Positions 35,701-60,220 of a stretch of 64,000 nt of DNA are shown here, in pieces. Made by a program: the position numbers and the translations under genes. The DNA is from Chondrosia reniformis (taxonomy: Eukaryota > Porifera > Demospongiae > Chondrillida > Chondrillidae): contig OX359201.1 of NCBI GenBank assembly GCA_947172415.1, positions 1,612,001 to 1,676,000 on the forward strand, read 5' to 3'. Position 1 is the first letter of the stretch. Every line of letters starts with the position of its first letter. The notes below the pieces were generated by a model. It saw only the letters and a program-made list of their open reading frames with translations. It ran no database searches and was not told the DNA's origin.

Positions 35701-37147
35701 ATATAAAACTATTTCCTATACCATATGCGTACAAATTTTCGCGGGACGTATATATAGCGAATGCCTTTCAAGTAGGGATTTTAGCGGTTTTTTTCGCGAA
35801 GCCCCGAGTGTGCTTGAAGATTGACTCCTTTTGTGCACGTGGTTTCAACATCCGCAGCTGGAGAACTCAGACGTTGGTGACAAGTCCTACAAAAACGTCT
35901 ACGGTCTTAAAGTAATCCTTCGCGGGCATTCTGCATCACACATTTTCGCGTTTTCATTTTCACGAACCCATGCTGATTCGTGAAAATCTAGAAATTTTCG
36001 TCCCGCGAAAATTTGTACGCATACGGTATATAACTAAAAATGTATTAATACGTATACATGTATATATATATATTGTAACTTGCACTGTATATATATATAA
36101 TAACATTGTGAAAAATTATATTAGTGATTTTACTAGTAAACAAACCTGTAACACTGATCCTGTGAGTATCACTCCCCAGTATTACTCTATCACTTCTATT
36201 AGATACACTACACTGGTAGTCTCCGTTTTCCCATTCCTTTACTATATCCACTACTACTGTGTTGTTGTACTGCCTCCTTGAACCACGTTGTGATGGTTCT
36301 GATGGATTGTCACAAGTACTTCCACTAGCACATGTCCAACTGTAAGTCAGTTCACTTCCATAAGGTACTCCAACCACTCTACACACCAAAATCACTGTTG
36401 TTCCTTGCTCCACTTCAGTAGTGTTTGGATAAGCATCGATCTTAACTATGACTGTAAAGTATTGAATATAATACGTACATATATATACATCATATTGCGT
36501 GTACCAGCAGATCAAGAAACACATCCAGTTATATATAAGTATATACATATTTTTTGTCATTCGCAATGTAGTTATATAGATTATATATATCATATTTCTA
36601 CCATATTTATATATTATTCCAAAAATATATAAGTTCCTTATTTATACACATTTTAATTTGTAAAGCTGTATAATTATACATTAACAAGTTTGTAGTTGAT
36701 TTAATTAAAGTAGGTGATCATGAATATAAGATGCCAAGGATTCACAGAAGATCAAGATAAAGAAAAAGACAAAGACTGGGAGGATCACTGATGAAGGGTG
36801 GAATTCCCAGAAACGGCTGTCTGACCCAGTGGAGAAGAAGATGAAAGAAGGGAAAAGAAGGAAGAAAAGACTCCTGTATCTTCATCCAAAGCTCTCTTCA
36901 GGTTTAGTTCCCATATAGGCTCTTTTACAGAATAGGCATAGCATGTAGGAAAATGGTATCTTAGATTTTTTATGCAATCTCAGCGATGTTTAAAGGTTTA
37001 CCTTGCACCGTGGTAAAGCAGTAGCCTTCCAAAAGGAGAACTGTAGAGACAGAAGGATCATTGAAGTACAGTAGGAAACAAGTTTGATAATGCGATATTA
37101 CTTTGTAACACAAGAGAAGTAAATACACAACTGCCAGAACTCTTCAT
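32750..37147 (-). CDS. Receptor C: Ig/Ig-like/FN3x3 single-pass receptor with NPAY tail, complete
   Basis: Exons 37147-37102, 37040-37002, 36451-36146, 35665-35324, 34928-34635, 34566-34258, 33945-33646, 33121-32929 and 32804-32750 close to 627 residues with the same phases as receptor A. The signal peptide is MKSSGSCVFTSLVLQ, then ILLLEGYCF. Ig, FN3-1 and FN3-3 are nearly identical to receptor A. The second Ig-like exon keeps its ends (IYFPRNSFVTDGT and NPSNEEFYCQGN) but differs strongly in the middle and is 18 bp longer. The membrane exon has GGFFGGVVLTSIIAVVIV, then SIKKRI. The tail keeps DLQQNPAYDS but stops soon after, so the second tyrosine site of receptor A is missing. Two miniature transposons sit in its introns. 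Function is unknown; the ectodomain suggests cell-cell recognition. Confidence 0.85.
33178..33569. mobile_element. MITE in a receptor C intron, 392 bp
   Basis: The ends TACCGTAAATCAAGA and TCTTGATTTACGGTA are perfect inverted repeats. The element lies between the third FN3 exon and the membrane exon. TA at the termini would fit a Tc1/mariner-type origin, but the target duplication is not certain. Confidence 0.75.
35717..36030. mobile_element. MITE in a receptor C intron, about 314 bp
   Basis: Inverted ends of about 32 bp match with one mismatch (TATACCATATGCGTACAAAT at the left; complement TATACCGTATGCGTACAAAT at the right), continuing TTTCGCGGGACG. It lies between the Ig and the second Ig-like exon. 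Confidence 0.8.
36731..36985 (+). repeat. Dispersed repeat copy (also 44411-44670, inverted 45729-45870, part 5510-5585)
   Basis: A block of about 255 bp (GCCAAGGATTCACAGAAGAT, then ACGGCTGTCTGACCCAGTGG, then GCATGTAGGAAAATGGTATC) recurs nearly word for word at 44411-44670 and in part elsewhere. At 44411 it follows a reverse-transcriptase fragment, so it may be the 3' tail of that retroelement. Confidence 0.75.
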
Positions 37148-38578
37148 ATCCTCTTTGAATGCAGTATATAATTTAATATTTTTTTTTATCATTTTTATAT
37201 GACTCATTAAAGATAAATATTTCATTTTCATAAAAAATAATGAGATTTATACGTATATATAATAAGGGCAGATAAAGATAATGGTATAATAGATAACCGA
37301 TAAGAAGGGGTGCAGGAAGAGAAAAGGTAAATGCATTGCTGTAACTTAAAGATTAAAGACAAAGGCAAAGAAAAAGTTTGAGAGATGAATTTAATGAATG
37401 TTAAAGGTTTATGGTAAGGCTGTGAGAGGTAAAAAACATAATAATATTATATATATACACATATAAGTACAATAAAAAGAATCTTAGACATATAGCTAAT
37501 TTTGCTTCTGTATTATAAACACACATATATATGATGTACATATATGTGTGCAATAATCATTCTATACTGAATCAATGTGTATAATACGAACTCCTAAATC
37601 AAATTGCATTTCTATAATATCTTTAGGAAATTCCATATAGCAGGTTAGCTATATTTTTTCTTTCACAATATAATTTTAACTTCATATATAATACTAAACT
37701 TTAATGTACATTTAGGCCGGGCTGTATCTCTCTCAAATAGAAGGCGATGAAGGTAAAATGTGGTGTAAGTATTCACAGACATCATGTTCAGTGAGTGTTA
37801 GAAATTTTGATGGACACTTATAATTTGCCTATATATCTCTTACCATACATTAACTTCGCATGTCAGATTTTAATGTATATTTAGTGATGTAACTCTATCA
37901 AACACCAACATGTGAAGCTAATACTTGATGTCAACATTCACTGGCATGTATGAAATATTTTCAAAGAGTTTTTGAGTATACGTTTATGACTTGCATGATC
38001 AAGAAGAATGTTAAAGGTTTATGACAAGACTGTGAGAAGTAAATATAATATATGTAGCATATATAATTAACTATAGGCAAATTTAAAAGCTGAAATTTTA
38101 CCAAAGAAAGTTAGGAAGAAGCAGGTATCAGTAATTATATAGGAAACAATATAAATGAGGTTTGAAAAACTTGCTTTTATATAATAATGCACGATTTCAG
38201 ATTCATGTATCAGTAATCTTAATTTAGTGGCATATATGTTATATATAAATAGTAGATAGTAAATAGTAGATTATTATACAAAATAGTCAAGAATTATAAA
38301 TTATTATAATTGTGTCCAAAAACATTTCAGAACTACTTATATAACTGCTTTGAATTCCTACATTGTCAATCTTTTGTGAATCCTTGGCTCTCCATACATG
38401 TATATGCGAAATTATCATGCACTGCAATTGTATTCAGCAAAGTTTAATAAATTCACGATTATACATTTCATCAATGAGAATTGTACACATACGTATGTAG
38501 CAAAATAACTGATTTGATATAATGGGAATGCATAATTGTAGCTTATGTATATATTACCCAGTATAATTGCAAGTCAAT
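37148..38578. other. Intergenic interval between receptor C and the phosphatase 3' end
   Basis: AT-rich. The phrase GAATGTTAAAGGTTTATG recurs at 37395 and 38009. It should contain the promoter of receptor C near 37150-37300. No coding exon is supported. Confidence 0.5.
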
Positions 38579-50950
<12,372 letters not shown>

Positions 50951-51998
50951 TCCACTCGTGCACCAAAACATTCTACACTGACTTTGATTTAAGTATTGCT
51001 TTCCAAGACAATCTCTTTACATACAGCGCTATATATATATATAGCATTTATTTTTATTCATAGTCTTGAAATAGATACCTGTGTTCTATATAATTTAAAT
51101 TCAGTTTAATTACTGCCTAATACTTTCACTTTAAATGTAATGAGTCCATGGGTGAGTATGTATATTATTCCAGTAAACATATATCCTAGTTCTTTATGAG
51201 CTTTTAAGTATTTACCAATTGCAATGGTGTTCAATTATAAGTAAACTACACAAAGCTAATAGTATTCATTGATCAGTTGTATTGCATCATTGAAAATCAA
51301 TCATCGCCATGGACAACGGAGTATAAATGAGATATAGCCCATGGACTCTGACCTCTACCAGAATATAATTCTGGCTACCGTGTATATACTGTGCACGTCC
51401 TCAACTCTGGGCTATAACTTATATGTACGTACGTGTAAATACATAATCAAGTTTAACTTAAAAACATATTCAAAATGAAGTTAGAAGTAGGAATGGCAGT
51501 GCCTATACAATAGTGAGATTGGCACATCTGGAAAAAGTAATGAAACAAGATAGTGATCATATGGTAAGCTAGGCTAACCATATAGAATTAATCGACGTAG
51601 TGGCATATATATACGTACGTATATACTGAAACTTAACTATGTTTGGGCAAATCATGTTAAAAGTATTGGACCCAAACATAAGAAGTGATGTTCGTATATA
51701 ATTAAGTTTCAGTATGGTTATAACCTTAAGCTTACCATATTTGTCCAGCCATCCCAACTTAGAGAGTACTATCATACTCTCTGATATCTGTGATGATACC
51801 AATCTCAATATCTACTTAAAAGTTTGCTGTTATATATATCTATATACGTATGGTGACTATACATGACTTAATTGTAGCTATTAAATATGAATGTTAAATG
51901 TTTAAGTTGATATACAAAACAACAAAACAATATTAATGTATTATTAAGTATCTATTATGATTTTACTGTAAGATAAAACTAGTGACTAAGATTATTAT
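50951..51998. other. Intergenic: phosphatase promoter side and 3' flank of the Ig-PARP gene
   Basis: No coding exon is seen. Positions 51480-51790 contain a decayed repeat whose words (GGAATGGCAGTGCCTA, AGAGAGTACTATCATACTCT) recur at 16370, 6650 and 61890. The phosphatase start region should lie just above 50950. Confidence 0.45.
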
Positions 51999-54900
51999 TC
52001 AGCAAAAATCAATGTGATATTCAGGGTACATTTGAGCATCTTGAAAAATCACAAAAATGCTAGGCTGTATAACATCATCAACCACTGAATCATATAGAAT
52101 TGCTGGGTTATTTTGATCCTTTGCTGGGGCATTTTTCAAATCTTTATTTCCCTTAGTGTATTGTCCCGTCAAAACCTTTGCCAGGTACATGTGCTTCCTA
52201 CCATGTACATCAGGTGGAGAGTAGACATCACTAGCAGAATATCTTGCATTTACAGCAAAGTAGGTCCCATTACCAAATGCTGTTCCTGCATAGAGCAAAA
52301 CTGTAAAATCATATCTGTATAGAAGATACATTGATAATAAGGCATGTACTATATATACCAACAAACATTAATATTATACATCTTGTAGAGGCCTGAATGG
52401 CTAGATAGCTCTGACATAAACATCTAATTTCAGCCCAGATAAACTGTTTTAAAGTAAACTTCACCATTCATTGATAAAGGTAGCTCGGCTGTAAGCTGCC
52501 AAAATATTCGAGTTTAATGGTTTATCATGCCTATAATGTGAACGAAACTAGATATTAATTATACATACTTATAATAAGCGTATATATCATTGAAATAAAG
52601 CAAGGAAACTATAATCTAATACAACTACTAGTAACTGTCATGATACCATGTTTTCCTGCATAGCTTCTGTTAAATCCTCCATTATTAATTTTATCTACAA
52701 CATCAAAAGCACATCCATGGAACAGCATCCTCTCATTTGCTATAGAATTAGTCTGATCCATAATAGCCTTCCTTGCAGAATACTGAGCATACAATGTAGG
52801 ATTCTGAATTCTTTGAATTCTTATACTTTTTATAGGTGTATATGTCTCTGTGAATTTCCGTAATACATATGAACATTCGAGTTTGTTACTGACAGGATGT
52901 AGATCCACTACTTGACATTTCTTGTCTGAAGACATTAGTTCATTAATCCTATGGATATCCCATTTAGATGGCCATCTGCACATAAATTCACCTATAATAA
53001 ACATAACAGCTTGACCACTAAAATTTGAATCAATTGATATGTAGAAATGAATCTCTACATATGTTTACTTGTATACGCATACAAAGAAATTTACTTGTAT
53101 GTTCATTGGTGACCACCTTGGCTGAGCCTATATGCACAAACAAAAGACAAAACATCTCTTTCTTAATCACATCAATTTCCATGCACCTTACCAATTGCAA
53201 CTCTCTTCCTGTACCTGATACATAAGTAGCAAGTGCGCATTACACATATTAACACCAATAGTGAGACAAGAGATACCACACAAATCACCGAAATCTTCCA
53301 CCATGTCCTTGATATAGGTAAAGCTAATTAAAAGAAACAACTACGGCTAATTGCATTATGAAGCCCAGGGTGGGAGACGTTTATGTTGCATTGATTATTG
53401 AATTTAAATAAAGCATCCATATCGTATACGTACATATATGTATACATATAGTATAAGTTACAATATATCACACTATATAATCTAAAGTTATTAAAAATTA
53501 GGCATTTAAGAAGGTCGTGTGACCCAAATGAGTAAATTTTAAAAAATATCACAGAATTTTAAGAGTTTTAAGTGAAGAAAAATACTTAAGTCTATGTTTC
53601 TCTGTATATAGTTTGTTTTGAAATTAGAAAATTAAAGTTGCATGCAATACTTCAAGTGCACTATGAAAACAGAATAGATACTACCCTAGATGATGCTCTG
53701 TTTTATAGTTTTCCAAACTATATCTGGTCCTGTTCTAAGATTAAAATTATAAATAATAAATAAATTATTTTTCTCACAGTCAAAAATTTTAACACTGTTT
53801 TGTGCTACCCATTTTGTAATATTGTACTCATTATTCAAAATCCTTTTATATGGTGAACACCCTGATATATAGAGTGAACTAATATAAAAGGGTTTGCCTG
53901 CATATCAAATATTATATATAAAATGTTAAGTTGATGGACTGACCTTCTAGATCTTGTGTAACAATATTGACTGTGACATCTTGTGACACTGAACCCAATA
54001 CATTTTCTGCTACACATGTGTAGCTACCAGAATGTGACGATTCAGCAGACTTGAAGTGTAATGTTCCTTCTTTTGCATATGGACCTTTGGTACTGGGGTC
54101 ACTTGTTAAACTAAACCATTTTGAGTAAAGAAAAGAGATTAAATGTACATATATCTAAATGTGAGTGTATATACTGCTTTCTATATATAAGCAAAATTCT
54201 TAATCAACAGACTATTTTATATAGTAACAATTATAATCAGGTGCACATGGGCATATGCACTCAAAATGATCGTTCATATACATTATGTATAATGTGGGCT
54301 CTGATTTGCACCTCATTTCTTGGAACATCTGACATTAGCAGGAGTGAGACAAAAGGTGTTCATGCCATACGGATAGCCCCTTTACATCCGGTAATGAGGG
54401 TGGAGAAACTGGTAGCTACAAAGCTTCCAAGGATCTCTCTGTCAGTGATGGTAAAGGCGAAAATCTACACTTACAGTGCATCCAAGGGCAACACCTGAGG
54501 AGATCAGGGCAATCGTGCTGAAGGAAGAATGTCTTGGAAATTGGATGAACTATACCGCTAGCGATATTTTTGAAGATACATATTTATCTGACACCTGGTA
54601 AATACAGTAAGTTTTTAGGCAAAATTGGTTAAATCAGAGCCCACTGTATATGCAATCATCTACTTTTATAGCTCACTCTAATTTATCTTTTTTCCATTTT
54701 ATTTTTGGTCTTGGTATACCAAATGCTGAGCAGAATATGACTGCAGTATCTGATGGAGTTATAATAGTATAGCTGGATGGAATTGACCTTGTGAAGTGGG
54801 GAACTGCAAAATGAATACAAAAAAGAGTGGTTTAAAGAAGGTGTAGGTGTACTCAAGTAATTTTAACTGTTAAAAAGTGAGATGATCACATGAAGGTGTG

Positions 54901-57900
54901 ATTAAAGGGACATGCAATATTACACAACACATGTAGATTGCCCATAAATCACACTTTCAGTGAGAATGTCTTGCACGGCAGATGGCAATTACGTATAGTA
55001 TATATAGATAGATAGATATAAACAGGCTTGGAACAAGATCAATTCTCACAATAACAAAAACCTAAACATGGATTATACATAATTATATTAAGGAACTAAT
55101 TTATAGAGATATATACATATATATTTCCACTGCATATACCTTTCATGTTATATATAAGTATATATTATTACAATCATAATTACCTGTTCCTGCAGCCAAC
55201 ACATTTAGATAGGCAAAGCTTTCAATAGATGGTTCCACTGAGCATATATACCATCCACTGTCTGAGAGCCTGACTTTAGGTAATAAAAGAAATTCAACTC
55301 CAGTAGTATATCTAAAGGACCGAATACATGCAGAGACAATGTTTAGACAATATAGAAATATATACGTATGTATAGATATTTAAAATGTTATATTATAGTA
55401 ACTATATATCCTAGCTCTCTTCAGCAAGTATACATATATATGTGATAATTCATAGCCAGGGATCAGACATAAATATATAAAATATCTGATTGTTATTACC
55501 ACAATAGATATATACTGCATCTAAACCATCTACTGAGACAAGATACTAAACCATGTCATGGAATTGGCTGCTAAAAGCTTTTCCTCTTTGTGCACTCAGT
55601 TTACAGTGCACCCTCCACCATTTTTTGGGGGAAACCCCAGTGCAGTATTCAGATGGGATCCAGCAGTATGCTCCTCTATCTGTTTTGCCTTTCTATCCAC
55701 CAGCTACCTGAAAGCTGCCATCAGAGCTAGTTGTCTTCTACCTGGATAATGCCCCCTGGTGGCAGGGTTGAGGATGTCCTTTAGGACCACTGAACTGTGG
55801 AATGTGCTTTGGTGGATCAAGGACTCCAGTTAAACAATTAAGGGAATCTCAGGGGTCATCTAGCTAATGACTTATGACAATGTGCTCAAGGCCATCACTA
55901 GCAGTGTTATCAACATCCACTATGAGCTCGAAGAACAGGACCCAATCTGTGATTGCTTCCTGTTCCTAGTGGGAAGGGAATTCTAGTGAAGTACGTATAT
56001 GGTGGCCTGGGTATTAGTATATATACGTATAGTATTGTCCCTGAGGCTCTCCCTTTCCTCTGGGATCTTGGTCACTGCCTCAAAGAGGCAACTGCATGGA
56101 AAACAGCAGTCCGTGTAGTTTCTACTCCAGTGCGTTTCTGTGGCTGCATGTGCAGCTGGGAAATGTGGCTGCTGTCCTGGGTTCCCTCAAGGGTTTCATG
56201 GACTTGGAGGGGTATTGACTGATTGATGTTAGGTTGTGACTGTTCTTTGCTATTGTGTAATGATTCTAGAATAAACTGTATTTGCACTACAGTAACTGAA
56301 CAATCATTGTATTCTCTTATTATTATTATTATTATCATTATTATTATTATTATTATAAGAAGTTGACTGGTTGGGCTATCCTTACTAATCTTAAAGCTTA
56401 TGGCATGTCACAATAATAAACAATCATTTATTATTATTTAAAAGTACTTAAAATTGATCTTCACTTTCTATATATATCTACGTATACAATAATACTATAC
56501 ACTTACCTTGAAGGAAGGTTTTCTATTCCATACTTTGACCATATTACTGGGACTGAACTACCATTTTGATAACCAGCCTTACATTTAAATACTACATCCA
56601 AACCGACAACACTTGTCCTATTTCCTGGTAACAGTATAAATTGAATATTTTTCAGCTCCTCACCTGTATACAAGTATATATAAATACATTTGATACAGCG
56701 ATATATTGTAAATATCAATATAATATTAGCAGCGAGGGATTTATATCTAATAGCTATATGCATTTTCTTGATCTCAATCCTGACTAACTGATGAAAACTG
56801 CCAGATGAAAAACAAGTAATATGTTTCACTTAGTATGCATGTTAGAGATTTTAAAAATTCTAGATAAAAATTTGGATACATAAGACACATACATGACTTT
56901 GAAATTCCTTGAACACACAGTCCTGCAATATACTTGAATACTTAAAAATTGGATCTATTTTTTGTTAATTTGATGCAGTTAACTAATCAATATTTTAAAA
57001 TTCAAATATTTTTAGTATTATATTATTATTATTATTATTTATAAGTGTTTTTGTGTATATACACACTATGGCTATTAGCCCAAAACAGTACTATTATATA
57101 TAAAAAGCAGCACTGTTGTTCTCCAAAACTTGGAATAAAAAAATATAATTATTACCACACATTTTGAAATGAGTCCTCTCTCCACTATGTCCCTAAGAAC
57201 ACTGAGCTTCGGTTTCTCTCCCAAATCTGTCAACTTCTCTTTCACTGCTCTCCACACCCACGCATCTGTCCTAATTCCCTTAGAGATAGATAATGCCTCC
57301 ACATCCTGAGCATCTACTTCTTTCCGTCTAAATTTCTTACAGGCTTTATTTTAGGTTCCATTTCACCTTTCTTTGACATTCCAGAGCGTCTAATACCACA
57401 CACTTGAGCATCCTACTGTCCTCTATTTTGAACCAGAATGCCATAGCTCGCTTTCATGCTGCCCACTTAAGTGGTAGAACATCCATTTCAATCTGCAGAG
57501 ATGTTTTAGGATGGAACCTATTGCCAAAGACTCTGCAACCTCTCAACTGATCATGAACCTGTTCAATTTCTTGTATCTGCCTAGAACCCCCACTGTTACT
57601 TCTACACCACAGAGTTCTCCAAAGCCTCCATTACTCTCCTTAAAGCACCCCTTTAATGCCACCAGCTTTTAGCCTACTCCTACTTATCCCAACCCCAAGA
57701 GCCCTGTATCCTGCCTTTGTCCTTACATCAACCATTCCCTTCATCAATAAAAATCATTCATCACGCATCAAAGATCCTTGTAATTTGATATGCTTGATTT
57801 CCTCTATGGCAATATTAAATACACCTGTAGATCTAGCAGACTAGCGTTGATTGCGCAATGAAGGGTCTGATTTCATCAGACTATAGCTATAGCTATACCT

Positions 57901-58183
57901 GTTTACATATGCATGCACCTTTGTTCAACATGCACGCTTAATTAATCTGAAACCTCATTAAGGTAGCTATACTAAATATTTCCTATTTATAAGAAGAAGC
58001 CCGGTTTCGAGCGTTCCTTCTATCGTAGCATATAAACTAGCTATATTCGGTAAGACGCTAATTCAGAGAATCGCCTAAATTCAGCGGAAAGTTTGCTATG
58101 CAACAAAATTACTATGAAATCATTTTGAACTCACCAAAACAACAGGATGAAACAAGGAATATCGCGACCAAGAAGACGCCCAT
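51999..58183 (-). CDS. Type I membrane protein with two Ig domains and a cytoplasmic PARP catalytic domain, 474 aa
   Basis: Nine exons close to 475 codons: 58183-58135, 56663-56507, 55311-55184, 54803-54677, 54110-53944, 53323-53192, 53127-53095, 52991-52647 and 52285-51999. The signal peptide is [17 protein letters not shown]. Ig1 (about 17-111) has [15 protein letters not shown] and SGWYICS. Ig2 (about 112-208) has [15 protein letters not shown] and [12 protein letters not shown]. One membrane helix (about 219-240) follows TWWK and ends in RYRKR, so the C-terminus is cytoplasmic. Residues of about 268-474 are a PARP14/PARP10-type catalytic domain: [51 protein letters not shown]. The triad reads His-Tyr-Ile, as in mono-ADP-ribosyltransferases, not the His-Tyr-Glu of polymer makers. 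I know no established family with this architecture. Confidence 0.82.
54294..54644. mobile_element. MITE in an Ig-PARP gene intron, 351 bp
   Basis: The ends GTGGGCTCTGATTT and AAATCAGAGCCCAC are perfect inverted repeats. The flanks TGTATAAT and TGTATATG could be a diverged 8-bp target duplication (hAT type). It lies in the intron that splits the second Ig domain. Confidence 0.7.
55555..56230. repeat. Higher-GC decayed element in an Ig-PARP gene intron
   Basis: Base composition changes sharply from the AT-rich surroundings, and short open frames appear on both strands with many stops. It looks like the remains of a transposable element, but I cannot name the family. Confidence 0.4.
57140..57850. 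repeat. Decayed element remnant in the first intron of the Ig-PARP gene
   Basis: A pyrimidine-rich, higher-GC block. On the minus strand a short frame reads [20 protein letters not shown], then stops appear. It is probably a retroelement fragment; the family is not recognised. Confidence 0.4.
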
Positions 58184-58256
58184 TCTTCGTGTACCGTAAT
58201 GTCTCTAGCGTTATGGTTTACCCATAGATCTTATATACTTACGTAACCATAGATCT

Positions 58257-59137
58257 TATATACTTACGTAACCAGGATTGGAAACAACGCAAAAAAACGC
58301 AGTTAGAGGCTGATAGATCGAGACGGTCAGGCGGTCTGGTGACGTGTGTGACATTTTCGAATTCCGCTGATGACATCACGCTGGTGATGTAAGTTTGATC
58401 CGAGTACGTACGTATAATTTTATACGTTAATAATATTCATTGTCCGCATTCCAATGATGTCATTGAAATACGTCATAAATCGTATTCAATAAGTGACCTA
58501 TTTGTCCTATTTTGGTATTAATAAGCAGTCCATTACGTATGTTTACTAAGGAAAACGTCAAAAAACGCTTCGTGTTGCTCACGAGTACGGCAAGAGCTTT
58601 TAAATGGAGGAAGAATCACTTCCATCGATTGTTCGACGGCTGAGATAACGAGGAAACAAGTTGTACGCTTTTCCTACTTCACAAAGCAACATCTGTCGGT
58701 TTTTCTCCTAATCGAAAGGTTTTCGAAGGAAAAACTCGACGTCACGCTCTGTAGAATTATCGTAGGCATCATTTCTGAATGAACAGTTCACGATTTACCG
58801 CCTTACTGAAGCGAAAATGAGGACATAAGTTGTATATCTGTCATTTTCCTGCAATAAGCTTCTTTATTAGCAAGGTTAGACAAGAACAATATCTTTCGTC
58901 TACATTTACCACTGTATTAGGTATTTTCGATTACCGTTAGAATGTATCTGCTCTTTAGTATATATTCGTTGTAGAGATATAACGACTTTATCTATGGTCA
59001 GTCATTTGCGTTAGAATTTTTCCCGGTCTATCAGCCTCTAACCTTATTGCTTACGTAGGAGGAAAATTTATACTGTGGTCTACGTGATGTAATATATATA
59101 ATTTGCGCGTTTCCAATCCTGGTTACGTAAGTATATA
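58257..59137. mobile_element. Element of 881 bp with inverted termini, directly upstream of the Ig-PARP gene
   Basis: The termini are inverted (58257-58285 and 59109-59137: TATATACTTACGTAACCAGG, then ATTGGAAAC). A second inverted pair (GTTAGAGGCTGATAGA at 58301 and TCTATCAGCCTCTAAC at 59026) lies inside. The left terminus is partly duplicated just outside (58231-58256). It starts about 75 bp above the ATG and so may supply or split the promoter. Confidence 0.7.
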
Positions 59138-60160
59138 AGTACCCATGCGTATCGATTTTCATTCGCATGAATGATATTATACCTAATCTATATAGTGCGT
59201 ATTTCAATTTCACATGTTACCATATAATTTTGATTTCAACATTATAGCATGTACTATATAAAATGTTTTTAGTTGAAATATGCAAATAATATATAGGTAT
59301 ATTCATATAAAGTTCCCTTCAGAAAATGTTTTGTATTTTACTTCTGTACTGGATTATAATCTCACTTAGAAATACAGTGCAACTATGTCAAAGTAGACTT
59401 GCATAGTTCAACTGAGCTGTGGATTAACAAAGCCAACATAAATATTCATACAATAAAAGAAACTATATTTTACTTTAATGATTTCACATGCCAAAACTAA
59501 AATGACTAAGAAACAAACTAATTTTAGGGGCTGCCTGATTTGCGGATTACGTTGTATGGCTTCATGTTATACGGAAAGATATATATACAGTACAAGTTAC
59601 AATATACTAAGATATACAGTACAAGTTACAATATACTAAGGTAATCTAATATAAATAATATAATATAATGTAATTAAATAATTCATATGGCTCCAAAAAA
59701 GAACCTAGAAACAAAATGGGCATATCATCATAAAGTTTAGGGTATAAAACTCATTTTAAATTAAGGGATTTTTCATTTAGGTCTCCTTTTGTTAGAAAAC
59801 AGAGGACAAAGTCTGCATATAAAATGCCATAGGGCTATAGAAAACCTATAGGAAATTTATATTGAAACCAGGTGTTATATTTATAAAAATTATCAATTGG
59901 TCAGATATATTTGAAACCAACAAATATCATGGTACATGTGTATGACAAACATCTGGCGAAGTTTTGTTTAATTAAAATTGCAAAATAATCGAGATATAAT
60001 AAAGAATTCAAGGTTATGATTGTGCAATCTGGTGATGTATTATGATGTTTTTGTATTGCGTCACCGACACCCTCCGTACCTGCACAGGGTTCTGAATCTG
60101 TGACGTTGAGTAAACGTCACCTCACCGTTGCAAAAGAAGATCATCCTATTGTTAACGGCT

Positions 60161-60220
60161 ATGAAAAGTCGACGCTCTAGATCTCCTACGAGAAGGAGCT
60201 ACCGAACAGGCGAGTTGTAG
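60161..60220 (+). other. Short RS-rich open frame, possible first exon or uORF
   Basis: ATG 60161 opens MKSRRSRSPTRRSYRTGEL and then TAG. A CAAAG/GTGAGA donor follows at 60225, an acceptor-like TTGTGTAG is at 60453 and an AATAAA at 60486. The Arg/Ser composition resembles SR splicing proteins, but 19 codons prove nothing. It may be a spliced short transcript or chance. Confidence 0.25.

Noticed and set aside
54121..54498. 125-aa plus-strand frame
   Set aside because: It lies across a MITE with perfect inverted ends inside an intron of the Ig-PARP gene.
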